NCBI GenBank assembly: GCA_903928755.1
Contig: CAIYSH010000074.1
Coordinates: forward strand, 1 to 5,159
Length of the DNA stretch: 5,159 nucleotides
Reading direction: 5' to 3'
Source: an uncultured Alphaproteobacteria bacterium
GTDB lineage: Bacteria > Pseudomonadota > Alphaproteobacteria > Caulobacterales > Caulobacteraceae
Shown: positions 1 to 5,159 of the stretch, piece after piece
Layout: every line of letters starts with the position of its first letter
Position numbering within the stretch: position 1 is the stretch's first letter
Notes under the pieces: generated by a model
The model's database searches: none
What the model saw: only the letters and a program-made list of their open reading frames with translations
Told to the model about the DNA's origin: nothing
Made by a program: the position numbers and the translations under genes

Positions 1-107
1 AAAAAACCGCCGTTAATCCACCCTCCATCCCCTTTAGGTTTTTCTTCAAAGCCTACCACCTTTTTATCTACAAAATTCAGGGTGCCAAAGCGACCCGGAG
101 GCTGAAC
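1..107 (-). CDS. rfbF: Glucose-1-phosphate cytidylyltransferase, internal fragment (foreign sequence joined to lpxB)
   Basis: Thirty-five full codons are open on the minus strand from 107 to 3, in a different frame from lpxB. They contain QPPGRFG (codons 104-84), then LNFVDKKVVGFEEKP, then KGDGGWINGGF running to the window edge. The pattern PPGRFG...F-EKP-GDG-WINGGFF is, from memory, the signature of the central part of RfbF, which makes CDP-glucose from CTP and glucose 1-phosphate, the first step towards CDP-linked 3,6-dideoxysugars of O-antigens. Codons are AT-rich (AAA, GAA, GAT, TTT); bases 1-77 are about 39% GC, against clearly GC-rich DNA in the rest of the window. Both ends are missing: the window edge cuts the C-terminal side and the N-terminal side is replaced by lpxB. 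There is no start codon or ribosome binding site, so it is not an expressed gene as it stands. Identity is well supported despite the short length; the source is probably a different, lower-GC organism or locus. Confidence 0.75.
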
Positions 108-406
108 GCCCAGGAGTCGATCAGAATGACGGCATCGGGCTGTTCCCTGACCGCCAGGTCCACCGCAAGATCCACTAGCTTCATGGCGCGCCGGTAGATC
201 ACCAGGGCATCGACGACCCCCAGGATCGAAAGCTCCGAAATATCGAAGACAGACTGCACGCCCTCGGCCGCCATTTTCTGGCCACCGGCACCAATGAACC
301 GCACATTCCCGCCAAGCCTGTCCCGCAAGGCCGCGGCAAGCCCGGCACCGCGATCATCGCCGGATGCTTCGGTGGCCACCAGCATGACGCAAAGTGGACG
401 GGACAT
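77..406 (-). CDS. lpxB: Lipid-A-disaccharide synthase, N-terminal fragment (3' end replaced)
   Basis: LpxB is a GT19 glycosyltransferase acting at the inner membrane. It joins UDP-2,3-diacylglucosamine and lipid X into the tetraacyl disaccharide 1-phosphate. The ATG at 406 lies one base after the lpxI TAA (TAAGATG), with GGA a few bases upstream. The 109-codon frame shows the family N terminus: ATEASGDDRGAGL at residues 11-23 (the AGE-SGD--GA-L loop), RFIGAGGQKMAAEGV at 36-50, FDISELSILGVVDAL at 54-68 and ILIDSWAFSLRVA at 94-106. It then ends LAP-stop, where relatives continue through KYVGPQVWA and the whole C-terminal domain (about 380-390 residues in full). The last codon that fits LpxB is GCT at 91-89. 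From there the DNA follows the rfbF frame, so this is a joint to other sequence, not a normal 3' end. The first 106 residues look intact and under normal constraint, so the gene in the source genome was probably complete. Confidence 0.9.
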   Translation of the reverse strand: MSRPLCVMLVATEASGDDRGAGLAAALRDRLGGNVRFIGAGGQKMAAEGVQSVFDISELSILGVVDALVIYRRAMKLVDLAVDLAVREQPDAVILIDSWAFSLRVALAP

Positions 407-407
407 C

Positions 408-1247
408 TTATTCCGGCTCCACGCCATAGATGAAAAGTCCCAGATCGTTGGCCAATTCAACCACCTGATCCCGATCAAGGACCAGCAACCGCCCCGCCTC
501 GCCCACAATGCCGGCAAGACCCGCTGCAGCAGCCCGCTGGACCGTGGCCAGTCCTATGGTGGGCATGTCGACCCTGGTTTCCTGGATGGGCTTTGGGGCC
601 TTGGCCAGAACGCCGCGATAGGCGCCGGGCTGCCCGCGGATTGCCGCCGGAATTTCATTTGCAACCCGCCTGAGCATGGCGTCGGTACCTTCCTGTGCTT
701 CCACAGCCAGAACCAGCCCGTCACAGACCACAGCGCCTTGACCTATGTCCAGTTCGCCTATTTTCCGGGCTACCAGCAGGGCCCGCGTAATATCAGCCAT
801 GTGTTGGGGTTGCGGCGAACAGGACCCAAGCGCCCCTGCCCTGATGGTAAGATCGCTCTTGGCTTCATGAGCGCCTTCGATCAGGAACCCTTCCCTGGAA
901 AACTCGGCAAGGATGACCCTCAGCAGGGCATCGTCACCCTTTCGGGCCGCCATGATGAGGCCCGGCAGCATGGCCAGGCCCCGCAGGTCAGGCTTGAGCG
1001 ATGCGAAATCCGGTCGGCTGACATTGCCGACCAGGCAAACCGATTTACATCCCGCCCGCTTCAGCAGCTTGATGCACTTTCCAACCTCGGCAAGGCCGAC
1101 GTCGGCACCGGGAAACGCCTCAAGGTCAGGACCTGCAAAGCCCTTGAGGCGGGCGATGAAGACTTCCCTGCCCGCCTGCTCACAGTGCTGGGCGATCTCG
1201 ACAGGCAAGGTACCGCCACCTGCAATCAGACCCAGCTTGGCTGCCAC
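408..1247 (-). CDS. lpxI: UDP-2,3-diacylglucosamine pyrophosphatase LpxI
   Basis: LpxI hydrolyses UDP-2,3-diacylglucosamine to lipid X and UMP, replacing the unrelated LpxH in alphaproteobacteria. The 279-residue length matches the family (about 270-285). Visible motifs are KLGLIAGGGTLP (residues 4-15), GNVSRPDF (74-81), AARKGDDALL (100-109), EGAHE (124-128), DIGQGAVVCDGLVLAVEAQE (167-186), GTDAMLRR (187-194), LAKAPKP (214-220) and ETRVDMPTIG (223-232). Asp227 in that last motif matches, as I recall, the catalytic Asp225 of Caulobacter crescentus LpxI. The start is GTG at 1247-1245: it is one base after the lpxA TAG, has GAGG six bases upstream, and places the IAGGG motif where the family has it. 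The only upstream in-frame ATG (1388) would overlap lpxA by about 140 nt and add non-family residues; the first internal ATG would remove a third of the protein. It sits between lpxA and lpxB, as expected, and ends one base before lpxB. Confidence 0.95.
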   Translation of the reverse strand: MAAKLGLIAGGGTLPVEIAQHCEQAGREVFIARLKGFAGPDLEAFPGADVGLAEVGKCIKLLKRAGCKSVCLVGNVSRPDFASLKPDLRGLAMLPGLIMAARKGDDALLRVILAEFSREGFLIEGAHEAKSDLTIRAGALGSCSPQPQHMADITRALLVARKIGELDIGQGAVVCDGLVLAVEAQEGTDAMLRRVANEIPAAIRGQPGAYRGVLAKAPKPIQETRVDMPTIGLATVQRAAAAGLAGIVGEAGRLLVLDRDQVVELANDLGLFIYGVEPE

Positions 1248-1248
1248 C

Positions 1249-2046
1249 CTAGACCTCGCGCTCCGGAAGGCAGAGCGGGCGGTTTGCAACCGCGCGGATG
1301 AAGTCGATGATTTCCATGACGGGCGCGCTATGGCCAAAGGTCGCTGAGGTGTCGTCCAGGCGTTCCTGAAAGGTGCCTTCTTCGGCAAACAGCAGTCTAT
1401 AGGCCGAGCGAAGTTCGGAAATGGTCTCGCGGGAAAAGTCGCGACGCTTCAGGCCTACAAGATTGAGCCCCTCAAGGTGAGCGTGGTTTCCCCAGACCAG
1501 GCCATAGGGAATGACATCCTTGGTAACCGCAGCGAGGCCACCGATGAAGGAATACCGCCCGACACGGCAATACTGATGCACGGCCGCCAGCCCGCTGACC
1601 ATGACGAAGTCGCCGACATCCACATGACCGCCAAGGGTTGCAGAGTGCGCCAGGATGACATTGTCACCCACATGGCAATCATGACCGACATGGCTGGTGG
1701 CCATGAACATGCCGTCATTGCCAACCCGGGTGACGGCACCGCCACCGGGGGTTCCGATATGCATGGTGACATGCTCCCAGATCTTGTTCCGGTCGCCAAT
1801 GATCAGTTCGGTCGGCTCACCGTTATAGCCCGTATGATGGGGCGGCCCGCCGAGGTTTGCAAAATTCCGGACCGTGCAGTCGGTTCCGATCGTGGTGTGC
1901 CCCTCGATGACCACATGGGTCAGGATCCGGGTCCGATCACCGATCTTCACATTGTCACCAATGACGCAGAACGGTCCGATGGAAACATCTTCGCCAAATT
2001 GTGCGCCTGGCGCGACAATGGCTGTGGGGTGGATGTCCATACTCAT
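1249..2046 (-). CDS. lpxA: UDP-N-acetylglucosamine acyltransferase LpxA
   Basis: LpxA transfers an R-3-hydroxyacyl chain from acyl carrier protein to the 3-position of UDP-GlcNAc, the first lipid A step, in the cytoplasm as a homotrimer. The 265-residue protein has the left-handed beta-helix of hexapeptide repeats (about residues 5-185: IHPTAIVAPGA, VSIGPFCVIG, VGDNVILA) and a helical C-terminal domain (LKRRDFSRETISELRSAYR, 199-217). The conserved histidines align with E. coli: His119, His122 (catalytic, in GHDCHVG), His141 (GGHVDVG) and His157 (AVHQYC). Gly170 lies at the E. coli Gly173 hydrocarbon-ruler position, which suggests, but does not prove, a long acyl chain. Substrate could be UDP-GlcNAc or its 3-amino analogue; the sequence does not decide this for me. 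The ATG at 2046 overlaps the fabZ stop (ATGA), with GGAG about 11 bases upstream; a second ATG two codons later (2040) is the alternative. Confidence 0.97.
   Translation of the reverse strand: MSMDIHPTAIVAPGAQFGEDVSIGPFCVIGDNVKIGDRTRILTHVVIEGHTTIGTDCTVRNFANLGGPPHHTGYNGEPTELIIGDRNKIWEHVTMHIGTPGGGAVTRVGNDGMFMATSHVGHDCHVGDNVILAHSATLGGHVDVGDFVMVSGLAAVHQYCRVGRYSFIGGLAAVTKDVIPYGLVWGNHAHLEGLNLVGLKRRDFSRETISELRSAYRLLFAEEGTFQERLDDTSATFGHSAPVMEIIDFIRAVANRPLCLPEREV
1254..1257 (-). promoter_or_regulatory. Ribosome binding site deciding the lpxI GTG start
   Basis: GAGG on the minus strand (1257-1254) lies six bases before the GTG at 1247, inside the last codons of lpxA. No in-frame ATG lies at the expected LpxI N terminus, so this site and the family alignment together fix the start. 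Confidence 0.6.
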
Positions 2047-2522
2047 GAGCTAGGGGTCTCCACCAGCATGGCAGCATAATCGCATTCAGCGGCCATTTTA
2101 TCTCCGACCATGGCGCGGCCATGGAACTTGAACAGTCCGCCCCGGGCTTTTTCCACCCTCACCTCAAGCCTGAGGACGTCTCCCGGCCGCACGGGGTGGC
2201 GGAACCGGCAGTTGTCGACGGAGGCAAACAGGATGGTCTTGCCCCGGGGATCCACATCCAGGGTCTTTGACATCAGGATCGCCCCGGACTGGGCAATGGC
2301 CTCAATGATCAGGACGCCAGGCATCACCGGATAGTCAGGAAAATGTCCCTGGAAAAACGGTTCATTGAAGGTCACGGCCTTGATGCCGACAATGCTCTGC
2401 CCGGCCACATAGTCTTCGGCCCGATCCACCAGAAGAAAAGGAAACCGGTGTGGAATTCGGACCAGGATCTCGGCAATATCAATCGATATCCCCGGTTCAG
2501 GCTTGGCTCCAGCTTCAGTCAT
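2043..2522 (-). CDS. fabZ: 3-hydroxyacyl-ACP dehydratase FabZ
   Basis: FabZ removes water from R-3-hydroxyacyl-ACP in type II fatty acid elongation, in the cytosol. It competes with LpxA and LpxD for the same substrates, so its place between their genes is functionally fitting. The 159-residue protein is one hot-dog fold: IPHRFPFLLVDR at 23-34, FNEPFFQGHFP at 52-62 carrying catalytic His60, PVMPGVLIIEAIAQ at 65-78 carrying catalytic Glu74, and ASVDNCRFRHPVRPGD at 100-115. Length is slightly above the usual 140-155 because of a short N-terminal extension, as is common in this group. The ATG at 2522 overlaps the last 8 bases of lpxD, and GGGGGA lies four bases upstream. Its TGA overlaps the lpxA ATG, so translation of the two is probably coupled. 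Confidence 0.97.
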   Translation of the reverse strand: MTEAGAKPEPGISIDIAEILVRIPHRFPFLLVDRAEDYVAGQSIVGIKAVTFNEPFFQGHFPDYPVMPGVLIIEAIAQSGAILMSKTLDVDPRGKTILFASVDNCRFRHPVRPGDVLRLEVRVEKARGGLFKFHGRAMVGDKMAAECDYAAMLVETPSS

Positions 2523-3540
2523 TCATTCCCCCGGACCGCGGTTTCCCAGCGGATTTCGACAACCAGTTCACTTCCCTAAGCCACTTTCTGAGCGGCTGGG
2601 CGGGATAGCCGCTCCAGATTTCTCCAGCCGGTATGTCCTTGAGGACCCCGGCGGCCCCACCCACCTGGGCACCGTCGCCGATCGTAATATGGTCTGCGAC
2701 ACCAGCCCGACCGCCGAACCTTGCGCCATCGCCAATGGTGACGCTGCCCGAAATCCCGACAAAGGCCGCCATAACGCAGTTGCGACCGATTTTCGTATTA
2801 TGCCCGATATGCACCATATTATCGATCTTGGTGTTTTCACCGATTGACGTATCGTCATAGGCACCCCGATCAATGGTGACCCCAGCCCCCAGGGTCACCC
2901 CATCCTGGATGATCACCCGACCCAATTGCGGAATGTCGATGATCCCCGATGGCCCGAGTGTGGCCCCAAACCCGGCCTCGCCAATAACCGCGTTGGAATA
3001 GATCATCACACGATCACCAATCATGGCGAAAGAGATGGAGGCATTGGACCCGATCTGGCAGTCCCGGCCAATGGTTACGCCCGGACCAATGACCGTGTTG
3101 GCACCGATCCTTGTGCCGCGGCCAATCTGGGCCCCCGGGCCGATCACAACGCCCGGTGCAAGCTCAACGCCATCCTCCAGTCGGGCATCTGCAGAAACCG
3201 CCAACGAGCCCTGATGTCGTCTGGGACGATGAAGCTGCAGGGCTGCGAGGGCATAAACGGCTTGCGGATTTTTCGCCAGAAGCACGGCGCAGGATGGCGG
3301 TGCCTCGGACCCAAACCGGGGTGGCATGATGCAGGCCCCGGCCCCCGAAGCGGCCAGGTCGCCCAGATACTTCCGGTCGGAGACAAAGGTCAGGCTTTGC
3401 GGATCAGCGTGGCCTAGAACAGCAACCCTGTGGATCATCCGGGCAGGATCTGCCCCGGGCGCCAACTCCGCACCCGTCGCCTCAGCCAGATGGGCCAGGG
3501 CAACAGGTCCAAGATCTTCAAAAAACCGGCTGTCAGGCAT
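2515..3540 (-). CDS. lpxD: UDP-3-O-(3-hydroxyacyl)glucosamine N-acyltransferase LpxD
   Basis: LpxD adds the second, N-linked R-3-hydroxyacyl chain to UDP-3-O-acyl-glucosamine, giving UDP-2,3-diacylglucosamine for LpxI; it works as a cytoplasmic homotrimer. The 341 residues match the family. An N-terminal uridine-binding domain spans about 1-110 (FFEDLGPVALAHLAEATGA; LTFVSDRKYLGDL at 50-62). A left-handed beta-helix of hexapeptide repeats spans about 115-305 (VVIGPGAQIG, NTVIGPGVTIG). A C-terminal helix follows (YPAQPLRKWLREVNWLSK, 312-329). His247 in VHIGHN and His284 in ADHITIG align with E. coli His239 (catalytic) and His276. The ATG at 3540 is the only reasonable start: an in-frame TAA lies four codons upstream (3552-3550). 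Its ribosome site is weak (GGATAAG, about nine bases off). A 108-bp gap holding a hairpin separates it from skp; its 3' end overlaps fabZ. Confidence 0.97.
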   Translation of the reverse strand: MPDSRFFEDLGPVALAHLAEATGAELAPGADPARMIHRVAVLGHADPQSLTFVSDRKYLGDLAASGAGACIMPPRFGSEAPPSCAVLLAKNPQAVYALAALQLHRPRRHQGSLAVSADARLEDGVELAPGVVIGPGAQIGRGTRIGANTVIGPGVTIGRDCQIGSNASISFAMIGDRVMIYSNAVIGEAGFGATLGPSGIIDIPQLGRVIIQDGVTLGAGVTIDRGAYDDTSIGENTKIDNMVHIGHNTKIGRNCVMAAFVGISGSVTIGDGARFGGRAGVADHITIGDGAQVGGAAGVLKDIPAGEIWSGYPAQPLRKWLREVNWLSKSAGKPRSGGMND

Positions 3541-3604
3541 GCGACGCGCTTATCCAATAGACCCGCGTCGATCCCATGAGTCGACCCAGAGCATGTTCCG
3601 AAGT

Positions 3605-3646
3605 GCTTTTTTGTCCCTTCTGACGATTCCGTCTGAAGGGAAAAGC
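3605..3646. repeat. Imperfect inverted repeat (hairpin) in the skp-lpxD gap
   Basis: The pairs are GCTTTT (3605-3610) with AAAAGC (3641-3646), CCCTTC (3615-3620) with GAAGGG (3635-3640), and GACG (3622-3625) with CGTC (3630-3633). There is a four-base loop, one T-T mismatch (3621/3634) and a four-base bulge (3611-3614). On the transcript it begins two bases after the skp stop codon. No run of T follows it on either strand: on the minus strand the bases after the core arm are A-rich. It is therefore not a standard intrinsic terminator, and the operon probably continues through it. It could protect or process the upstream mRNA, or be a copy of a small palindromic repeat. The adjacent AGAGCATGTTCCG (3588-3600) resembles the edge of interspersed alphaproteobacterial palindromes as I remember them; this is unverified. 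Confidence 0.6.
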
Positions 3647-3648
3647 CG

Positions 3649-4275
3649 CTAGTTGCCAGACTGGCCGCCGGGCGTCGCCTGGTCCAGACGTTCGCGGTCA
3701 AAGGCGAACTGGGTGAGCTTTACGTTCAGGCCAGCGACCACGGACTGGGTGATGTCCATGGCGGGATTGGCCAGGATCACCGCATCCCGTTGAAACAGGA
3801 TGCTGCACTTGGCCTGCTGGTAAGAGGCGCGAATGATAGGTTCCATTTCCTGGCCAATGCGACCGATCGCCTTTTGCTGGGTCGCCTGCATTTCCCGCTC
3901 ACGCAGCTGCGCCTTGCGTTGCAGGGCATTGGCCCGAAGGTTCAGGGCCGATGTCTTCTGTTCAATGGTCGCCTGGTCCAGCGTGCCCCTCTGGCCATCA
4001 AGCGTTTTGGCCTCGGTGGCGATGGCGGTCTGCTCGGCGCTCAGTTCAGACTGCACCTGGGTGCCGATCTGCTGAAGGCGCGTCTGAACATACTTGCCAA
4101 CTGTCGAGGTTCCCATCGCGCCGTCTATGGCGACGATGCAGACCCCAGCCAGGACCGGACCATGGGCAACAGCGGGCGGTGGCGGAGCCGCTGCAGCCTG
4201 GGCATAGGCCGATACGGTTCCGGCCATCGAAAGCGCCGCTGCGAGAACCACGGCGGAAGTGATCTGGGTTTTCAT
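3649..4275 (-). CDS. skp: Periplasmic chaperone Skp/OmpH family protein
   Basis: Skp is a periplasmic holdase, a trimer with coiled-coil arms, that carries unfolded outer-membrane proteins to the BAM complex; its gene directly follows bamA here. From the ATG at 4275 the protein has 208 residues. A signal peptide covers about 1-25: MKTQ, a hydrophobic stretch ITSAVVLAAALSMAG, then AYA followed by Q, the likely cleavage site. An Ala/Pro linker follows (27-40, AAAAPPPP). The OmpH core comprises GVCIVAIDGAM (44-54, first strand), a long charged, Gln/Ala-rich coiled coil (about 60-150, with ANALQRKAQLREREMQ) and a closing strand region CSILFQRDAVI (157-167). Cys46 and Cys157 lie in the two strand segments. 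The start at 4275 is chosen because it begins a proper signal peptide four bases after the bamA stop; an in-frame ATG at 4359 would lie within bamA and add 28 non-family residues. The ribosome binding site is weak, which suggests coupling to bamA. The assignment rests on fold pattern and position more than on catalytic motifs. Confidence 0.9.
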   Translation of the reverse strand: MKTQITSAVVLAAALSMAGTVSAYAQAAAAPPPPAVAHGPVLAGVCIVAIDGAMGTSTVGKYVQTRLQQIGTQVQSELSAEQTAIATEAKTLDGQRGTLDQATIEQKTSALNLRANALQRKAQLREREMQATQQKAIGRIGQEMEPIIRASYQQAKCSILFQRDAVILANPAMDITQSVVAGLNVKLTQFAFDRERLDQATPGGQSGN

Positions 4276-4279
4276 GTTT

Positions 4280-5159
4280 CTAGAAGCTCGTTGCTGTGGA
4301 AAATTTGAAAGTCTCTGTCCGGTCATAGTCGGCTTTGGACAGAATCTGGCTGAAGTCAAAGCGTATGGGGCCCATGGGCGACTTCCACATGACCGACAGG
4401 CCTGCAGAGGCTCGCAGGGTCAGGTCATCGTGTATGTTAGGGTCAATCTTGCCGGCGACATCAAGCTTGTCCTTGCGGTCAAGCAGACCCAGCGTGCCCA
4501 CATCGGTAAACAGCGCAGCCTTGATGCCATACTGTTCCGGCAGGAAGGTCGGGACCGTCAGTTCCGCCGTGCCGATGGCATAGGCGCGGCCACCAAGCGC
4601 GTCTGAGCGACCGCCGTTTGTATCTCGCGGGCCTATGCCTGCTGTCTGGAATCCCCGGAAGGTATTTCCGCCCTTGTAGAAACGGTCATTGACCCGAACC
4701 GTATCGCCACCCCAGCCTCCGGCATAGCCGGCGCTTCCGAGCATGCTCAGGATGAAAGTCTTGTTGAACCCGTGGTACCAGCCACCTTCGAATTCGATCT
4801 TGTTGTAGTTCACATCCCCGCCCATACCCGCAAAGTCCTGGGTCATGTTGGCATAGTAACCACGGGTGGGATGTATCGGATCATTCCGGTGATCGGTTGA
4901 CAGTCCATAGCCCAGCAAGGACGTCGTGAAGTTACCGCGTTGCGCACAAAGCGACAGCGACACCACCGGTGCAGACGGGTCACAGTATGCATTGTCGATC
5001 TTGACGTCATCATTGCGCAAAACATATCGCATGGACATGGCGGAATTCAGGGTAAGCGGGAAACCCACCCGCGGGTTAGACCCGAGAGATGAGGTCTGAT
5101 AGGCGGAATACTGTGAGAAATCATACTTGTAGGAATAGATGTCCACCCCTGCCCTGAGG
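4280..5159 (-). CDS. bamA: Outer membrane protein assembly factor BamA, C-terminal part (cut by window edge)
   Basis: BamA is the essential Omp85 protein that folds and inserts beta-barrel proteins into the outer membrane. The visible 292 codons (5158-4280) cover roughly strands 5-16 of the barrel; the POTRA domains and first strands lie beyond the window. Landmarks are RAGVDIYSYKYD (visible residues 2-13), NSAMSMRYVLRNDDV (38-52), YGLSTDHRNDPIHPTRGYY (84-102, the conserved D-RNDP--PTRG turn), YKGGNTFRGFQTAGIGPRD (161-179, containing the loop 6 V/F-RGF motif typical of Omp85), AELTVPTFLP (198-207), FTDVGTL (217-223) and SPMGPIRFDFS (260-270). It ends FKFSTATSF with a terminal Phe, as in the beta-signal of outer-membrane proteins. 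Loop 6 is short and lacks the E. coli cysteine pair; Cys59 and Cys71 sit instead in the loop between strands 7 and 8. The frame is open to the window edge, so this is truncation by the window only. Confidence 0.95.
   Translation of the reverse strand, partial: LRAGVDIYSYKYDFSQYSAYQTSSLGSNPRVGFPLTLNSAMSMRYVLRNDDVKIDNAYCDPSAPVVSLSLCAQRGNFTTSLLGYGLSTDHRNDPIHPTRGYYANMTQDFAGMGGDVNYNKIEFEGGWYHGFNKTFILSMLGSAGYAGGWGGDTVRVNDRFYKGGNTFRGFQTAGIGPRDTNGGRSDALGGRAYAIGTAELTVPTFLPEQYGIKAALFTDVGTLGLLDRKDKLDVAGKIDPNIHDDLTLRASAGLSVMWKSPMGPIRFDFSQILSKADYDRTETFKFSTATSF

Noticed and set aside
77..406. Naturally truncated or pseudogenised lpxB
   Set aside because: The sequence after residue 106 is not decayed lpxB but a clean piece of another gene family in another frame, so a joint explains it better than mutation.
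294..1301. A long open frame of 335 codons on the plus strand, antisense to lpxI and lpxB
   Set aside because: It is opposite a fully conserved lpxI, has no recognisable domain or start context, and its composition is what a GC-rich gene gives in its complementary frame.
1477..2079. Plus-strand open frame of 200 codons opposite lpxA
   Set aside because: It is a shadow of lpxA: its His/Asp/Gly-rich text mirrors the hexapeptide repeat codons and resembles no family.
2590..3180. Apparent DNA repetition (recurring GCCAATGGT- and GATCAC-like strings) in lpxD and lpxA
   Set aside because: It reflects the hexapeptide repeats of the left-handed beta-helix proteins, not a DNA tandem repeat or CRISPR array.
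3605..3646. Intrinsic terminator between skp and lpxD
   Set aside because: The stem is good but no T-run follows it on the minus strand, and the pathway genes downstream show no obvious new promoter.
3649..4359. Longer Skp starting at the in-frame ATG at 4359
   Set aside because: It would overlap the end of bamA by about 80 bases and put 28 non-hydrophobic residues before an obvious signal peptide.

Overview
The window is a stretch of the conserved alphaproteobacterial outer-membrane biogenesis operon, read entirely on the minus strand. In order of transcription, from high to low coordinates, it holds bamA (3' part only), skp/ompH, lpxD, fabZ, lpxA, lpxI and the 5' end of lpxB. The gene order, the use of LpxI rather than LpxH, the GC-rich codon use and detailed protein resemblance (recalled, not searched) to Caulobacter LpxI, LpxB and Skp point to Caulobacterales or a close relative.

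Layout: 5159-4280 is the C-terminal beta-barrel half of BamA, cut by the window edge. 4275-3649 is the periplasmic chaperone Skp. 3648-3541 is the only real intergenic gap (108 bp), with a strong imperfect hairpin just after the skp stop. From 3540 to 406 five genes are packed with overlaps or 1-nt gaps: lpxD, fabZ, lpxA, lpxI and lpxB. LpxA, LpxI, LpxD and LpxB are successive or neighbouring steps from UDP-GlcNAc to lipid A disaccharide. FabZ works on the same hydroxyacyl-ACP pool that LpxA and LpxD consume. BamA and Skp insert and escort the proteins of the membrane this lipid builds.

The low-coordinate end is anomalous. lpxB reads normally for about 106 residues and then stops. From about position 107 down to 1 a different minus-strand frame encodes an unmistakable piece of glucose-1-phosphate cytidylyltransferase (RfbF family) in AT-rich DNA. 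The switch falls inside a stretch of about 19 nt that fits both genes. This looks like a chimeric joint, most likely from assembly or library preparation, rather than a natural lpxB truncation.

Apart from that joint, this is an ordinary core-genome region. I see no mobile element, CRISPR array, RNA gene or undescribed system. Smaller points of interest are the skp-lpxD hairpin and two cysteine pairs, one in BamA and one in Skp.
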